This document shows positions 47,061 through 57,387 of a DNA stretch of 64,000 bases, piece by piece. The notes beneath the pieces are model-generated. The model saw only the letters and a list, made by a program, of their open reading frames with translations, was not told where the DNA came from and ran no database searches. Both the position numbers and the translations under genes were made by a program. The first letter of the stretch is position 1. Each line of letters starts with the position of its first letter. This DNA is from Parastagonospora avenae f. sp. tritici 18332-5 (lineage: Eukaryota > Ascomycota > Dothideomycetes > Pleosporales > Phaeosphaeriaceae): assembly GCA_022559985.1 (NCBI GenBank), contig JAFJTR010000048.1, positions 1-64,000 of the forward strand, in the 5' to 3' direction.

Positions 47061-47941
47061 CTAATCTCCAGCTAAATCTTTGCCTTTCTCAAGTTCATCG
47101 AGCTTGCTCAGGTAATACTTCGCGTCCAGAATTCCGCGATTCTCCAACAGTCCTTCTTTCTTCATCATTCCAACCAAAACATCGAAGCAGAATTCGTGCG
47201 GATAGCAGGCGTACTCAGCATGCATCCAGTACGGATTGCCCTTATACACAAAGCAGTCTACCAGATATTCTCGGATCGGATATGAGGTTAGAGTGTTGGC
47301 GTACACGTCGGTATCAGTTGTATGATCGGGATAATAGAACTTTCCGTTTCTGCGAAGCGTAGTTGCGGCTTCTACAAACGAAGCAAGTAGCACACGCTTC
47401 GCAGAAATATATTGAACCTTGTCACAGAAGATGTAGAGCTTAGTGAGAGTCGGGTACAGTTCGTCCATCGCTGCACCCACAGCTTCTGACAGTTGCTGTT
47501 CCTTTTGCTTCTTGACATCTTCTGTGGTATCCTCGGGCCCTTCCTCGTGCTTCTCGGGTTCGTCAAAGATAGGCAAGATCCCAGCGTAGATGAGTTGGAC
47601 GTAATTCGCGAAGACATCAGGCTTGTCGATTGGCAGCCTGACGACTCCCTCTTGGCCCTCTTTCCACTGGGAGCCCTGATCTTGGAGATAAGATGCGACG
47701 CGCTCGTCCTTCCAATCTGATGGCTTGTAATCCTTGAGCGCTTTGGCGAAGAAAGTCGACCTAGACATCAGAAGTTCCGCATGCACGAAGAACGTTCTCG
47801 ATCCGGGGTCCGTGTCTTCTCCCACGATGATCTTGACTGTGAAACTGCTGTCCACATTAGCGATTTTGACTCATGCGTTTTCATGGCAACGTACCTGAGC
47901 GCATGTGCCATAGAGACGACCAGCTTGCTATGCTCTGCCAT
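47061..47941 (-). CDS. BTB/POZ domain protein
   Basis: Two exons (47895-47941 and 47061-47847) give 277 residues starting MAEHSKLVVSMAHAL. The BTB core is recognisable: 'FTVKIIVGEDTDPGSRTFFV', then 'HAELLMSRSTFFAKALK', and 'VVRLPIDKPDVFANYVQLIY' followed by 'AGILPIFD'. An acidic insert (KHEEGPEDTTED) sits before a helical part with 'LYIFCDKVQYISAKR'. Such stand-alone fungal BTB proteins mediate dimerisation or act as Cullin-3 adaptors; targets are unknown. The start is chosen because its short exon splices in frame at consensus sites, while the long exon alone has no ATG at the right place. Confidence 0.82.
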
Positions 47942-48696
47942 CGCGCGAGGATCTGGTGGTTGAGTTCGTAGTACCAGGTTGATGTGCGGGCACGTAGAAG
48001 AAAGGGACAGATGAGGCAATCCTGATAGTCTAGCGTCGATGAGAGTGAGAGTGGGACTGGGACTGGGACTGGGAGAAGAAGAGCAAGCTAAACGCGACAT
48101 GTGCAGGATGTGGAGCACCATCAAACTGACGAAAAAGCGCGCAGCATCACCGGGCAAAATGAACAAGCCGGTGATGCAAACGCCCCTGTGTTACCGTCCT
48201 GCATCCACTCCCGTATGCTTTCTCTTCAGAGTCCATCCCAGGCCTCCAAGGTTCGAATCACCGGGCACATAGGATATTCACTACTCCTTACACGATTTGC
48301 ACTGCCAAAGCCTCTCATGGAGACGGAAGACTGCGGAGCTAAGAGGCATGACGAAGACGGGAATTCAATAAATAAAGGGTAGTTCCGCTGCAGAGGTTGC
48401 GGATAGACTTTAAAGAGCTGTATGAATTTCGTAGACTGTTGTATCTCGACATGATTCCCAACTAGACTCCAGCTGGCTAAATCGCAGACCACGAGTCCAA
48501 AAGCGTAATTAGCAACGTCGATGGAAGTGAGAAGGAGCTATCCAATTGATGTGCCTCAACTTTTTGCAAGTGAAGAGATGATCTTGACGCAAAATGTATG
48601 GAAGTGTGGCCAAGATGCTGTGAAGCTGCAGCATCGACACATATCCCAGCATGTGAGCTTCAACAAATAGACATGCTCGGTGCAACGAATGTCTCG
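47942..48696. other. intergenic with short minisatellite
   Basis: The region holds the BTB gene promoter and the UNG 3' UTR. The hexanucleotide repeat at 48053-48070 lies about 110 bases upstream of the BTB start. No gene is seen. Confidence 0.4.
48053..48070. repeat. (GGGACT)3 microsatellite
   Basis: Three exact GGGACT units, flanked by related gagagtg text, lie in the probable 5' UTR or promoter of the BTB gene. Confidence 0.7.
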
Positions 48697-49780
48697 TCAA
48701 GTTGTAGCTTCTGTAGCTTCTTTTGAAGCTTCCTCTGTAGCTTCTTTTGTCACTTTTTCTGTAGCTTCCCCTGAAGCTTTCTCTGGGTCTACGTTGAGGT
48801 CCCAATCGATGCCGCCGCCCTTGCCGTAGCGCTGCTCGAGCCACTCGTTACACTTAGTGAAGTGATGACAGTCAAACTGCGTTCAGTCAGTGCTCAAGAC
48901 CTCCTAGCATGTCAACTCAGACGACTTACGAAACCCCTCGATGCGCTCAGCGGGCTAGGATGCACACTCTTCAAGATGAGATGCTTGTCTATCGGAATGC
49001 CCTTGGTCCTGTTCTGTGCAGGCGTACCCCATGCCAAGAACGCAACGCCATTCGTGCGCACCTTGACCACCGTATCAATGACCTTCTGTGTCAGGAGCTC
49101 CCAGCCTTTGCCGGAATGTGAGTTTGCCTCGTTCCGACGAACTGTCAGACAGGTATTCAGAAGCAAGACACCGCGGTCTGCCCATGGTGTAAGCAGGCCG
49201 CTCTTGTTTGGCGGCGGCTTGTAGTCTGGGTAGTCGATCTTGAGCGCTTTGTAGATGTTCTGGAGAGACGGTGGAGCGGGTGTGGGTGGGCGGATGGAGA
49301 AGCATAGGCCATGAGCTTGGTTCGGGTTGTGGTAAGGGTCTTGGCCTGTGATGACCACTTTGACGGTGTCGAGAGGCGTATGTCGTGACCTGTTCGACTC
49401 TTAGTTGCTATACATCGTATTATCGAAGTCACGGAGACATACCAAGAGTAGACGTCCTTCATGGGCGGATATATGGTCTTTCCGCTCTTAAGCTCCTGCT
49501 TCAAGAATCTCTTCAGATTCAGGAACTGTGGTGTGAGCAGCACGTCTTTAAGATGTGGTAGCCAGCTTTCATGAAGTGTGTCAAGCTCTAGTTTCAGGAG
49601 ATCCTTCTGCTCTTCCGTGAGCTTTGCGACCCACGCTTCGCGGTCGAACTTGGCTGCTGCCGCCGCCTTTGAATTTGCAGCTGGTTTGGGTGCACCAAAG
49701 AAGGCTGTAATGCTGCCATTCGCCTTTGGCTTCTTGGACGCGTCAGTTGCCGCCTCGGCAGCCTTTCGCTTGAGACTCAT
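48697..49780 (-). CDS. UNG1: uracil-DNA glycosylase, family 1
   Basis: Three exons (49443-49780, 48930-49389 and 48697-48876) give 325 residues. The N-terminus is Lys-rich and contains 'GSITAFFGAPKP', resembling a PIP-box-like nuclear element. The catalytic water-activating motif GQDPYHN (Asp130) and the minor-groove loop HPSPLSASRGF (His256) are intact, as are 'GVLLLNTCLTVR' and 'GVAFLAWGTPAQ'. The enzyme removes uracil from DNA to start base-excision repair in nucleus and mitochondria. After the normal end near 'RYGKGGGIDWDLNVD' the protein carries an extra tail of about 28 residues made of EAT/EAS units. This tail is unusual for the family. No in-frame stop or broken motif is present. Confidence 0.93.
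48703..48786 (-). repeat. tandem coding repeat in the UNG1 tail
   Basis: On the plus strand gtagcttc and gaagctt units alternate every 15-18 bases. On the minus strand they encode EKASGEATEKVTKEATEEAS and following EAT units, a charged helix-forming sequence. The repeat ends right at the stop codon. Confidence 0.7.
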
Positions 49781-50408
49781 TGCTTGTTAAAGCCGGATGT
49801 GAGATTTGGAATGGATATCAGTTAAAAGGTAACAGAAACAACTCAATTGCGATGGAGTACGTCGATGATGTCGTGGAAGAGCGATCTGGCTCGCGGGAAG
49901 ACGATATATTACCTTCCCAGCCCCAGGCGTTCAGTCGCGTCTTGAGTCGCGACGACGGGCCGACTAGTCAAATCTCTCCGGCGTTCGTCGATTGGCTACG
50001 CGAGCGTGTCGCACCACGTGACTACGTGAGGCGCGAGGCGAGGCGCGAGGCGCTCGGACCCATTACGTCAGCGCAACTTGGCTCCAACATCTCCTTCTTT
50101 GCAAGGATGCGAACAGGCTGACTTGAATGTTTCTCCATGAAAACCGCTTGTGCCATGTACGAGAGCAAATCAGACACGATGATGCGATCGATCGGCACGG
50201 CACTGCTGTTAGGATCGCTTGCCCGCAGCTTGCCCCCGTTTTCTGACGTGATGTTGCCTAGCAGAGCAAACACAAGGTAAAGGTGGAAGGGGTGTATATA
50301 AGAAGTAACTGTTTCGATATTGTAGCCTTTCATACTCCTTCTCCTACAATTCACTTCTACTTGCTACTTCTACAAAGTTCCCTACTCACTTAGCCCTTCT
50401 TCAACAAA
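49781..50408. promoter_or_regulatory. divergent promoters UNG1/KGG gene with TATA and STRE-like sites
   Basis: TATATAAG begins at 50295, about 110 bases upstream of the KGG-gene ATG, and an AGGGG stress-response-like site lies at 50288-50292. A GC-rich gcgaggc repeat occurs near 50033-50052. A TATA box plus STRE fits a stress- or development-induced gene on the right side. Confidence 0.5.
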
Positions 50409-51061
50409 ATGGCCTCGTCCAACCCTTCCAACTTCGCCAACCTGCCCAAGGACGAGCTCCGCGAGATCGCTGCCAAGGGCGGTCATGCTTCCCACGGTGG
50501 CGCTCACACCGGTGACACGGCCAGTAATGACCATGCTGGTCGCAATGCAGATGGTACCTTCACGAAGGGCTCGAGTGTAGCAAGTGAGCTTGGTGCGCAA
50601 GGCGGACATGCTTCCCACGGCGGAGGTGTACGTAGCGAACCCGACTCGTTCGTGTTTTTGTCACTAACAAACCATCAGTCCAACGGCGTTGACAGCCATG
50701 CCGGTCGTAATGCAGATGGCACCTTCACCAAAGGCTCTAGCGTTGCAAGCGAACTCGGTGCGCAAGGCGGACATGCTTCCCACGGCGGAGGCCCCCATGG
50801 CAGCGACTCCCAGGCTGGCCGTAACCCCGACGGTACCTTTACCAAGGGCTCTGGCCTAGCCAAGGAGCTTGGGGTTCAGGGTGGACATGCAGCTCATGAG
50901 CATCAGACCACTGCCGACGATGGTGTAAGTACGAGTGTAGAAGAGATGAAAGATCGTTGCTAATAATTCAACAGCGCAACCCTGATGGCACGTTCAAGGC
51001 TGGAAGCAAGCTCGCTCACGATCTCGGTGTCCAGGGAGGCCATGCTGCCCACCAGCAGTAG
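50409..51061 (+). CDS. KGG-repeat (CON-10-like) conidiation/stress protein
   Basis: Three exons (50409-50627, 50679-50924 and 50975-51061) give 183 very hydrophilic residues. Four repeats are visible, each with 'GTFTKGS' or 'GTFKAGS', an 'ELG' or 'DLG' turn and 'QGGHA', after a leading 'DELREIAAKGGHASHGG'. This is the KGG / stress-induced repeat of Neurospora CON-10 and bacterial GsiB-type proteins. These are small, probably disordered proteins induced during conidiation, desiccation or starvation. Repeats 1 and 2 have identical protein sequence. The first intron (51 bases) keeps the frame and has no stop, so it could be missed in annotation. Upstream TATA and STRE-like sites agree with inducible expression. 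Molecular function is not established for the family. Confidence 0.88.
50532..50792 (+). repeat. duplicated 96-base coding repeat in the KGG gene
   Basis: Units at 50532-50627 and 50697-50792 encode the same residues from HAGRNADG to the closing HASHGGG. They differ at many third positions in the first part but are identical over the last 35 or so bases. Confidence 0.75.
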
Positions 51062-51546
51062 AGTCCGCTTAACGATTGACGGGACCGATCGTACGCGTAT
51101 AAAAGCAAAGATTGAGGCCTGGGAATAGTAACGAGATAATGACTCAATGGAATCCATGATCTAATTTCCCAACTGTATACCATCATACCTGGGTATGCAG
51201 GTTTCAAGCTGATGTGTTACTCTGACGGACATTAGTGTTCTGTTTTCGCCACTGCTCACCAAGTCTTCATCCTTCCATTAACCAGCTGATATCTTGTGGA
51301 GTTATTCGCAGGACTGGCGTTTCGTTGTCTGTGGCTGTGTTCAGACGCCAAAAGCAGCTACTGCAATGGGCTCGCCTTGCTCCATCGACGATGCACTGCC
51401 GCCAATCAAATCTTTGGGGCCTCGTGAGGTCGAACTACCCAAGGTAATCGCAAGCGAATCCGGTCTTCAGCCGCCCTTGATCAAGTACGGACGACACTCG
51501 TTTCCTCCCCTCCCCTCCCTCCCCCTCCCTCCACATACTGAAAGAC
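51062..51546. other. intergenic, possible lost 5' exon of the HET relic
   Basis: A frame at 51366-51438 reads 'IDDALPPIKSLGPREVELPK', protein-like and placed as an N-terminal exon of the downstream HET sequence might be. No clean splice to 51547 was found. A pyrimidine tract fills 51504-51532. Confidence 0.35.
51507..51529 (-). repeat. C-rich tract, G-quadruplex motif on the minus strand
   Basis: Five C-runs of 4, 4, 3, 5 and 3 bases are separated by single T residues. The minus strand therefore has five G-runs with one-base loops, a strong sequence-level quadruplex motif just upstream of the HET pseudogene. Confidence 0.6.
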
Positions 51547-53378
51547 ATGTACTTGCAACTAGACTCCTCGCGCAATGTAATCCGACTTCTTAAACTTCTG
51601 CCTGGTGCCTGGAGCGACGATATCAAATGCTGCCTATCGAAAGTATCATTACTAGACCAGCCTCGCTTCAAAGCACTCTCATACCTATGGGGCGAAGTCC
51701 AGCACGCAAAACTCGTCAAGGTCAACGACCAGCCTGTGACGGTGACGCAGAATCTATATGAAGCTCTTCAGCGCATTCGTGAGGAGGGCTCAATGGTGAC
51801 TATATGGATTGACGCTATATGCATCAACCAAGCGGACCTCGACAAACGATGCGAGCAGGTACAGCCCATGAAAGACATTTACAGTTCTGCGGAAGAGGTC
51901 CTGATATGGCTCGGATACTGTGGGGATCGTCGAGTTCCGGGGACCAAACCAAGCATGTATCAGTTTGCAGGCGATGAGATGGATACGGCAATTGTGAACG
52001 AATACTTCCAGAAGAACAACGACGGAATTGGGAAAGACGACGATATGGACGCGCTTGGAGCGTTCGTCTTTCTCTACCTAAACGCTATCAATTTGCATGT
52101 GCACGAGATGCCTTTTTTCAAGAGAAGTGGCGACGAGCTACAAGTACAGCACAACTGGGTCAGGGCCATGCAAGCTCTGGACATGCTTAGCGGTGTGACC
52201 TGGTGGACGAGAGTCTGGGTCCTGCAGGAAGTGGTGCTCGCGAGTAAATCAACCATGATCTACGGCTCTATCACTGCTCCTTAGAACGTTTCCGCACGCG
52301 CTATTACAAACCGTCTAATTCGCGACCAATTTTGTTGCCCAGTATTCACGGACTCTTACGCTAGGGAGGCGTTGCCCAGCTTATCTAGACACAGTGGCGC
52401 CCAGAGCGAGATCGGATATTTACGAGCTCTTCGGGCGGAGGGAGTACCGTTATCCTTGCTGCAGGTCATGTCTCTGACTCAGGGACGAAAGTCGAAAGAT
52501 CCTCGCGACCAGCCTTATGGGATGATAGGGCTTGTGACGGATTGGTACGGCGAAAAGCCGCTGCTCCCTGACTACCGCCTCGTGGATCAAACAAGCCAGT
52601 AATTCCGACGAATGGATGATCAAACAACTCAACAGAATTAATCAGAAGCACCGTTGCTGCGCGGCAGGCCCCACAATCGCAAAGGTCGACCAGATTGGTG
52701 ACACCTTGGTAGTGGACGCATTCGAAGCAATGAACGAAGTTGTAGCCGCGGGAGCAGTCATGTTTCAAGACCCCGTCTCTTGGCCCCGTGTTGTGGAAGT
52801 GATCAAGGAATGGCACTTTATGATCGCAATACACGAGCACGATGGCTACATTAGCGCAAATCAACAATCCTACCAGGAGGCATTCTGGAGGACACTACTG
52901 AACGACTCCATGATGGGTTCGGAAAAGAAGGAGAATCAGACCCAAAATTCCAGTGTAGTTCGAACTGGATTTAGGCGACTGAAAACTTGTGACATCGCCA
53001 GCATAGTAGAGAGCTGGTGGTATTGGGCCTAGTATATTTCCGCAGGGAGCAAGAACAAGCATGGTGAAACTGAGGCTCCGGAACGCGCCTTGGACTGTAA
53101 GTTTATTAGGACAATCAGCGAGTCTTTCACGATGGCAACCGCTCTGCAAACCTTCGTGATGAAAGCAGGACGTATGGGAATCGGTCCACCAGCCGTGTGC
53201 CCTGGAGATGCGATTATCATAATGCTGGTTGGAAGCACGCCGTTCTGCATAAAATAACGGCGCTGAGTCTAGCCAAAATTCAACACTTGTTGGAGATGTT
53301 TATGTGCATGGCTTGATGGACGGAGAGGGAGTTCCTGAGAATTGGCAGGAGAAGACCATACAAATTGCTCTGACATAG
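51547..53378 (+). pseudogene. heterokaryon-incompatibility (HET) domain pseudogene
   Basis: The N-terminal HET domain is clear: 'IRLLKLLPGAWSDDIKC', 'FKALSYLWGE', 'NLYEALQRIRE', 'IWIDAICINQADLDKR' and 'WTRVWVLQEVVLASKS'. A TAG at 52282-52284 then falls where the family often has Pro-Trp, consistent with TGG to TAG. Beyond it the same frame continues ('MSLTQGRKSKDPRDQPYGMI') to a TAA at 52600. A one-base shift opens 'NSDEWMIKQLNRINQKH', which has a TAG at 53030 and continues to 'MGIGPPAVCPGDAIIIML'. Another shift near 53255-53290 leads to 'VGDVYVHGLMDGEGVPENW' and a final stop at 53376-53378. The intact family member would take part in non-self recognition and cell death after hyphal fusion. 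This copy cannot encode a full protein. Confidence 0.88.
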
Positions 53379-54306
53379 GCAAGCTTGGTCGCAACCAGCT
53401 AGCGCGGCTTCCATACGCAATTCCAAAGACCGCAGACAGGAAGTATCCAAGCTAGATGATTCTTTCGCGCAAGAAAAATCGCTTTAAGGTCGTTCGTGTT
53501 CTCTAGCTTCCACCACTACCTGTCCTTACTACGGACTATCTCACATGCACCAAGGCAAGCTTCCTTCAACATCCGAGCAGCGGCAGTCCCCATGCCTGGA
53601 AGCACCGAAAACCGCGAGGAATGCTGTTAGTGCAAAGCCGCATGGTAGCGCATCTGTCATCTACTACTGTTGGCGTCATCCTACGGAGCTCGAAGCGCGT
53701 CGATTTGAGCGGATAACTCTCCCGACGCGTTTGAGCCGCGTTAGCAGCGCTCCATACGCTTCTCAACCATGCAGAAGAAGAAAACTGGTCGAGGCGCATC
53801 ACGCGTTCACTTCCTCAGCGCATGTCGAGCGCAATGGCGCACGCCACACTCCCCGTGTAGAGGCTGTTTCCCATTCATCTCGACGCCAACAACCACACGG
53901 GCGCCAAACCCCCACATTCTCCCCCAAGATATTGTTCTCGTAGTCACAACGCTGACTACCTGTCACTTGGTGTGAACGCCCAGAACGCTTGGATAGGATA
54001 AGGCGTGATAAGCATGCCGCTAGCTTAGCGACGTACCCAATAACGCTCCCCCAGACGCACCGGACCCCGGCGCAAACGAGGAAGCACTGAGGGTCCAGAC
54101 GCACGGGGAGCCCGAACATGGGAGAGCACGCCATTTCGTGAGGATATGCGCTGACGAGGAGGACGCGGGAAGTGAATGACTTAAAAAGGTCCTACTCGCT
54201 ACTTGCTGCAAGCCGATGATAGGGTGCTTTTTTGTACTACACTGCTATATACCATACCCATCGCATGACCGGTTTCTTTGCCTAAGGCTGCGATCAAATT
54301 TCCACG
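53379..54306. other. intergenic
   Basis: The region holds a 132-codon plus-strand frame at 53545-53943 that is Arg/Ser/His-rich and lacks any motif, so it is not called. The promoter of the transporter gene lies at the right end. Confidence 0.4.
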
Positions 54307-55778
54307 ATGACGACTCTTTTTCTTGATGAGAAGCTCGATAGAGCGGCGGATGTGGATGTCGAGGCTGTGGATTCCGATCAAGATAGCACGACACAGGCGA
54401 TCAAGGCCCTTGTCCAGGAAGACCATGGCCACGATATCAAGCTGCGCACCATGACCTGGCAACGCGCCGCATGGCTGCTCGCCGGAGACCAAGTGTGTCT
54501 TGCCATCATGGCACAAAGCTGGTCATTATCGTACGTCCAAACAACCTATCTCATCATGCACACTACTGACACCTTGACAGCGTCCTCGGCTGGGTCCCTG
54601 GCATAATCACCATGCTCGTCGCCGGCGCGCTGTTCTACATTACCTCCCTGACGATGCACAAATTCATCATGAAGCACCCCGAGATCCGCGACATCTGCGA
54701 CTTCGGCTATCATGTGTTCGGCAAATCCAAGATTGCGTACGAATTCACCGCCGTCATGTTGCTGCTCAACAACATCATGCTCATTGGTTTCCACGTCTTG
54801 ACAGGCGCCAAGGTGCTCAACACGCTGTCCGACCACTCGATGTGCACGGTAGCGTTTAGCGTTATTGTTACCATCATGGGCGTGGTGATGAGTTTACCGA
54901 GGACGCTAAATCATGTGTCTTTTATGAGTATGTTCAGCGCGGCGTGTATGGGTATTGCGATTCTGTTGTTCCTTGTCTTCGCTGGGATTGAGGATAATCC
55001 GCTGTACGGCTACAATGGCGTTTTCCCCAAGGCTGGTCCGGTCAAAACGTATGCTTTTCCGCTCGAGGGAACGACGTTCGTGGCTATCATGAATGCGGTT
55101 CTCAACATCACGTTCCTCTGGGTTCCACAGATTTTGTTCCCAACATTCATATCGGAGATGGAGAGGCCGCAGGATTTCCCTAAGGCGTTAGCGGTACTGG
55201 GTGGTATTTCAGCATTCCTCTTCATTATCCCGCCAGCGATTGGTTTCCGATATCTTGGGCAGTATGCTACTGCCCCGGCATTCGGCAGTCTGGGCCCGGT
55301 CGTTTACAAGAAGGCTTCGTTCGCATTCGTCATCGTTCCTACGCTGGTCATCGGAGTCATCTACGCCAACGTCAGCGCCAAGTTCGTGTACAACCGCATC
55401 ATGGGCAAGAGCAGGCATGCCCACAGCAACACAGTTGTCGGATGGGGAGTGTGGATCGCCGTCATGGCTGTCATCTGGACTATCGGCCTCATCTTCGCTG
55501 AGGTCATTCCTTCGATGGGAGACTTCCTCTCGCTCCTCGGGGCAGCGTTTGACTCGTTCTTTGGCTTCATCTACTTTGCTGTCGCGTATTGGCAGCTGTA
55601 CAAGGGCAACTTGTTTCGTGGAGCCAGCAGGAGCGTGATGACTATTATTCACATTTTTGTGATGTTTTGCGGCTTGTTCTTGCTTGGGCCCGGGCTGTAC
55701 GCTGCTGTTGAGGCAATCATCGATGACTATTCTGGTGCGGTTAAGCCGGCGTTTAGTTGCGCAAACGTTGCGATATAG
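54307..55778 (+). CDS. amino-acid transporter, AAAP (Aa_trans) family
   Basis: Two exons (54307-54530 and 54581-55778) give 473 residues. An acidic cytosolic N-terminus of about 45 residues is followed by 'IKLRTMTWQRAAWLLAGDQV' and about eleven hydrophobic segments, including 'LGWVPGIITMLVAGALFYIT', 'VAFSVIVTIMGVVMSL', 'MGIAILLFLVFAGI', 'FVIVPTLVIGVIYANVSAKF' and 'IHIFVMFCGLFLLGPGLYAA'. The arrangement matches fungal AAAP proton-coupled permeases such as Neurospora MTR-type neutral amino-acid carriers. Substrate cannot be read from sequence. The intron lies between 'MAQSWSLS' and 'VLGWVPG' at consensus sites. A plasma-membrane or vacuolar location is inferred from the family. Confidence 0.9.
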
Positions 55779-55913
55779 ACGGTCACTGGTGTGATCAATA
55801 CGTTCAAACGAATTTATTATTTCTCTCCATTACTACCTACCCTTGCACAATGCTGTGCTCATATAATGCTCAAATCGCCCTATTGCTCCTTGAACGAAGA
55901 TGAAGATAAGTGT

Positions 55914-56903
55914 TCAGTTGGCTTCGCCGAAATCGGTGTGTCCAGTTTCCTCGGCATGCTTCACAGCACCCCGTTCACCGGCGCCTTGCCAGCCGCATGT
56001 GTTGCATTTGATGTCGAACTTCTGAGTGTCGGTGAAGTAGTGCTGCTTCTTAAGCTCGCCACACAATTGCCGAGCTGCTTCGAGCGTCACGTCGTCCTCG
56101 GTATCAAATAGCTTGATGTCATTTTGCGGATCATAGGTTGATGATCCACCTGGAACAAAAGCGATGGTATCGTAGTGAATTCCCGAATAGACAAGAATGC
56201 AGCGCTTCTTCTTGCCTTCGTTGAAGCGGTCCACTCGCAAGTCTTGCACGTTGATGCTGGCAATCTCAATGTCGAACTCCTGTGACAGAATGCTCAACTC
56301 GATGCCGCCACCCCAAGAGTCTGAGTATGATATCCACTTGCAGTAATCGTCTGGCGAGCGCTGCAGGACCGCCTCGTTGTACATGTCCGGATCCCGTTGG
56401 ATGGCTTGCGCCACAAGCGACCTCAGCTCTGTCATCGAGTCAAGTGTATCGGTAAGCACAGCGCTGCCAAGAGCCCGAAACATGCAGGAGTTGTCATCGG
56501 GCATGACCCGCAACACCATGGTACCGCCGCGATCTGGCACAGGGACCTCGGGAGTGTCTTTGAGCGCAGAGGCTTGTTTCCGCTTCAGTGACAGGGGCGC
56601 GGACTGTGACTGTTGTTGCGCCTGAGCCTCTTCCTCCGCCTTCTTCTCGCTAGGATCTCCTGTTGCTATCGCAATAACGATGATTTGCGCGCCATTCAGC
56701 TTCAAATCGGTGTCTTTGAGTAGCGTTGACAGGCCATAAAGCGCGGGGTCGAGCGGCTGGGGTGGGAAGTTCCACTTGAGGTCGAAAAGCGGTAGTCCCG
56801 TAGCATCAGAGATGGATGAAAGCAGGTCAGACACGGCGGCGTTGTCGTCGAGTGAAAGGGTGTGCTGGCCGTTGGGCGAGCGTAAACGTATGCGGATGGG
56901 CAT
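55914..56903 (-). CDS. OTU1: OTU-domain deubiquitinase (OTU1/YOD1)
   Basis: A single exon gives 329 residues from the ATG at 56903; the frame is open further upstream but only with a TTG. The N-terminal 75 residues form a UBX-like ubiquitin fold ('IRIRLRSPNGQHTLSLDD'). A Glu/Gln-rich linker follows, then the OTU domain with PDDNSCMF (catalytic Cys140) and SGIHYDTIAF (catalytic His243). A C2H2 zinc finger closes the protein ('CNTCGWQGAGERGAVKHAE' then ETGH). This order is that of yeast Otu1 and human YOD1, which trim ubiquitin chains on Cdc48/p97 clients in ER-associated degradation. The shared 484-base promoter with the RSC gene lies upstream. Confidence 0.94.
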   Translation of the reverse strand: MPIRIRLRSPNGQHTLSLDDNAAVSDLLSSISDATGLPLFDLKWNFPPQPLDPALYGLSTLLKDTDLKLNGAQIIVIAIATGDPSEKKAEEEAQAQQQSQSAPLSLKRKQASALKDTPEVPVPDRGGTMVLRVMPDDNSCMFRALGSAVLTDTLDSMTELRSLVAQAIQRDPDMYNEAVLQRSPDDYCKWISYSDSWGGGIELSILSQEFDIEIASINVQDLRVDRFNEGKKKRCILVYSGIHYDTIAFVPGGSSTYDPQNDIKLFDTEDDVTLEAARQLCGELKKQHYFTDTQKFDIKCNTCGWQGAGERGAVKHAEETGHTDFGEAN

Positions 56904-57387
56904 TACCGTGGTGTTGGCTGTAATGCGGTCGATGGAAATGAGGGCGCCTGTCAACGAAGTTGTTGATCGCGGGGAGTGAGGATGGTGGGGGTATGGCGTA
57001 AGGACGAGGAAGGGGCAGTGGAGAAAGCGAGGAAGCTGCGGCTAGACGAGGTGAGTTGTTAGATGAGGGGCTTCACGTGAGAAGGCAAGTGCAGAAGGTG
57101 GATATAGTGTGGTTCAAAGTTGTAGATTGGTTAGTCTATCGAAAGCATACAGGGGCGAGTGATGGCGTGAACAATGACTGGATTGACATATTGTAGGTGA
57201 ATGTTCCCGAAGCCCTGTGAGCGAATGCGGACTCCCGAGAGTTGCGGCAGGGATCGGCAGCACTATTCGCCGACCGCCGGCGCAGGGGCCAGTCGCGACT
57301 TCCAATTCACGACGCGACAGCTCCAGCATCGCGCCTTGCGCACTATCCCCATCACCATCCAGAAAACACCAACAACCTGCCAGCAAG
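56904..57387. promoter_or_regulatory. shared divergent promoter OTU1/RSC
   Basis: The 484 bases lie between two divergent housekeeping starts. No TATA box is obvious. The last part, rich in CA and CAA, is probably the 5' UTR of the RSC-like gene. Confidence 0.4.

Noticed and set aside
48240..48262. tRNA B-box-like word ggttcgaatc
   Set aside because: Flanking bases do not pair as a T-stem and no A-box or acceptor stem fits.
53545..53943. 132-codon plus-strand frame with an ATG
   Set aside because: Arg/His/Ser-rich text typical of noncoding GC-balanced DNA; no motif, and no match to the HET relic before it.
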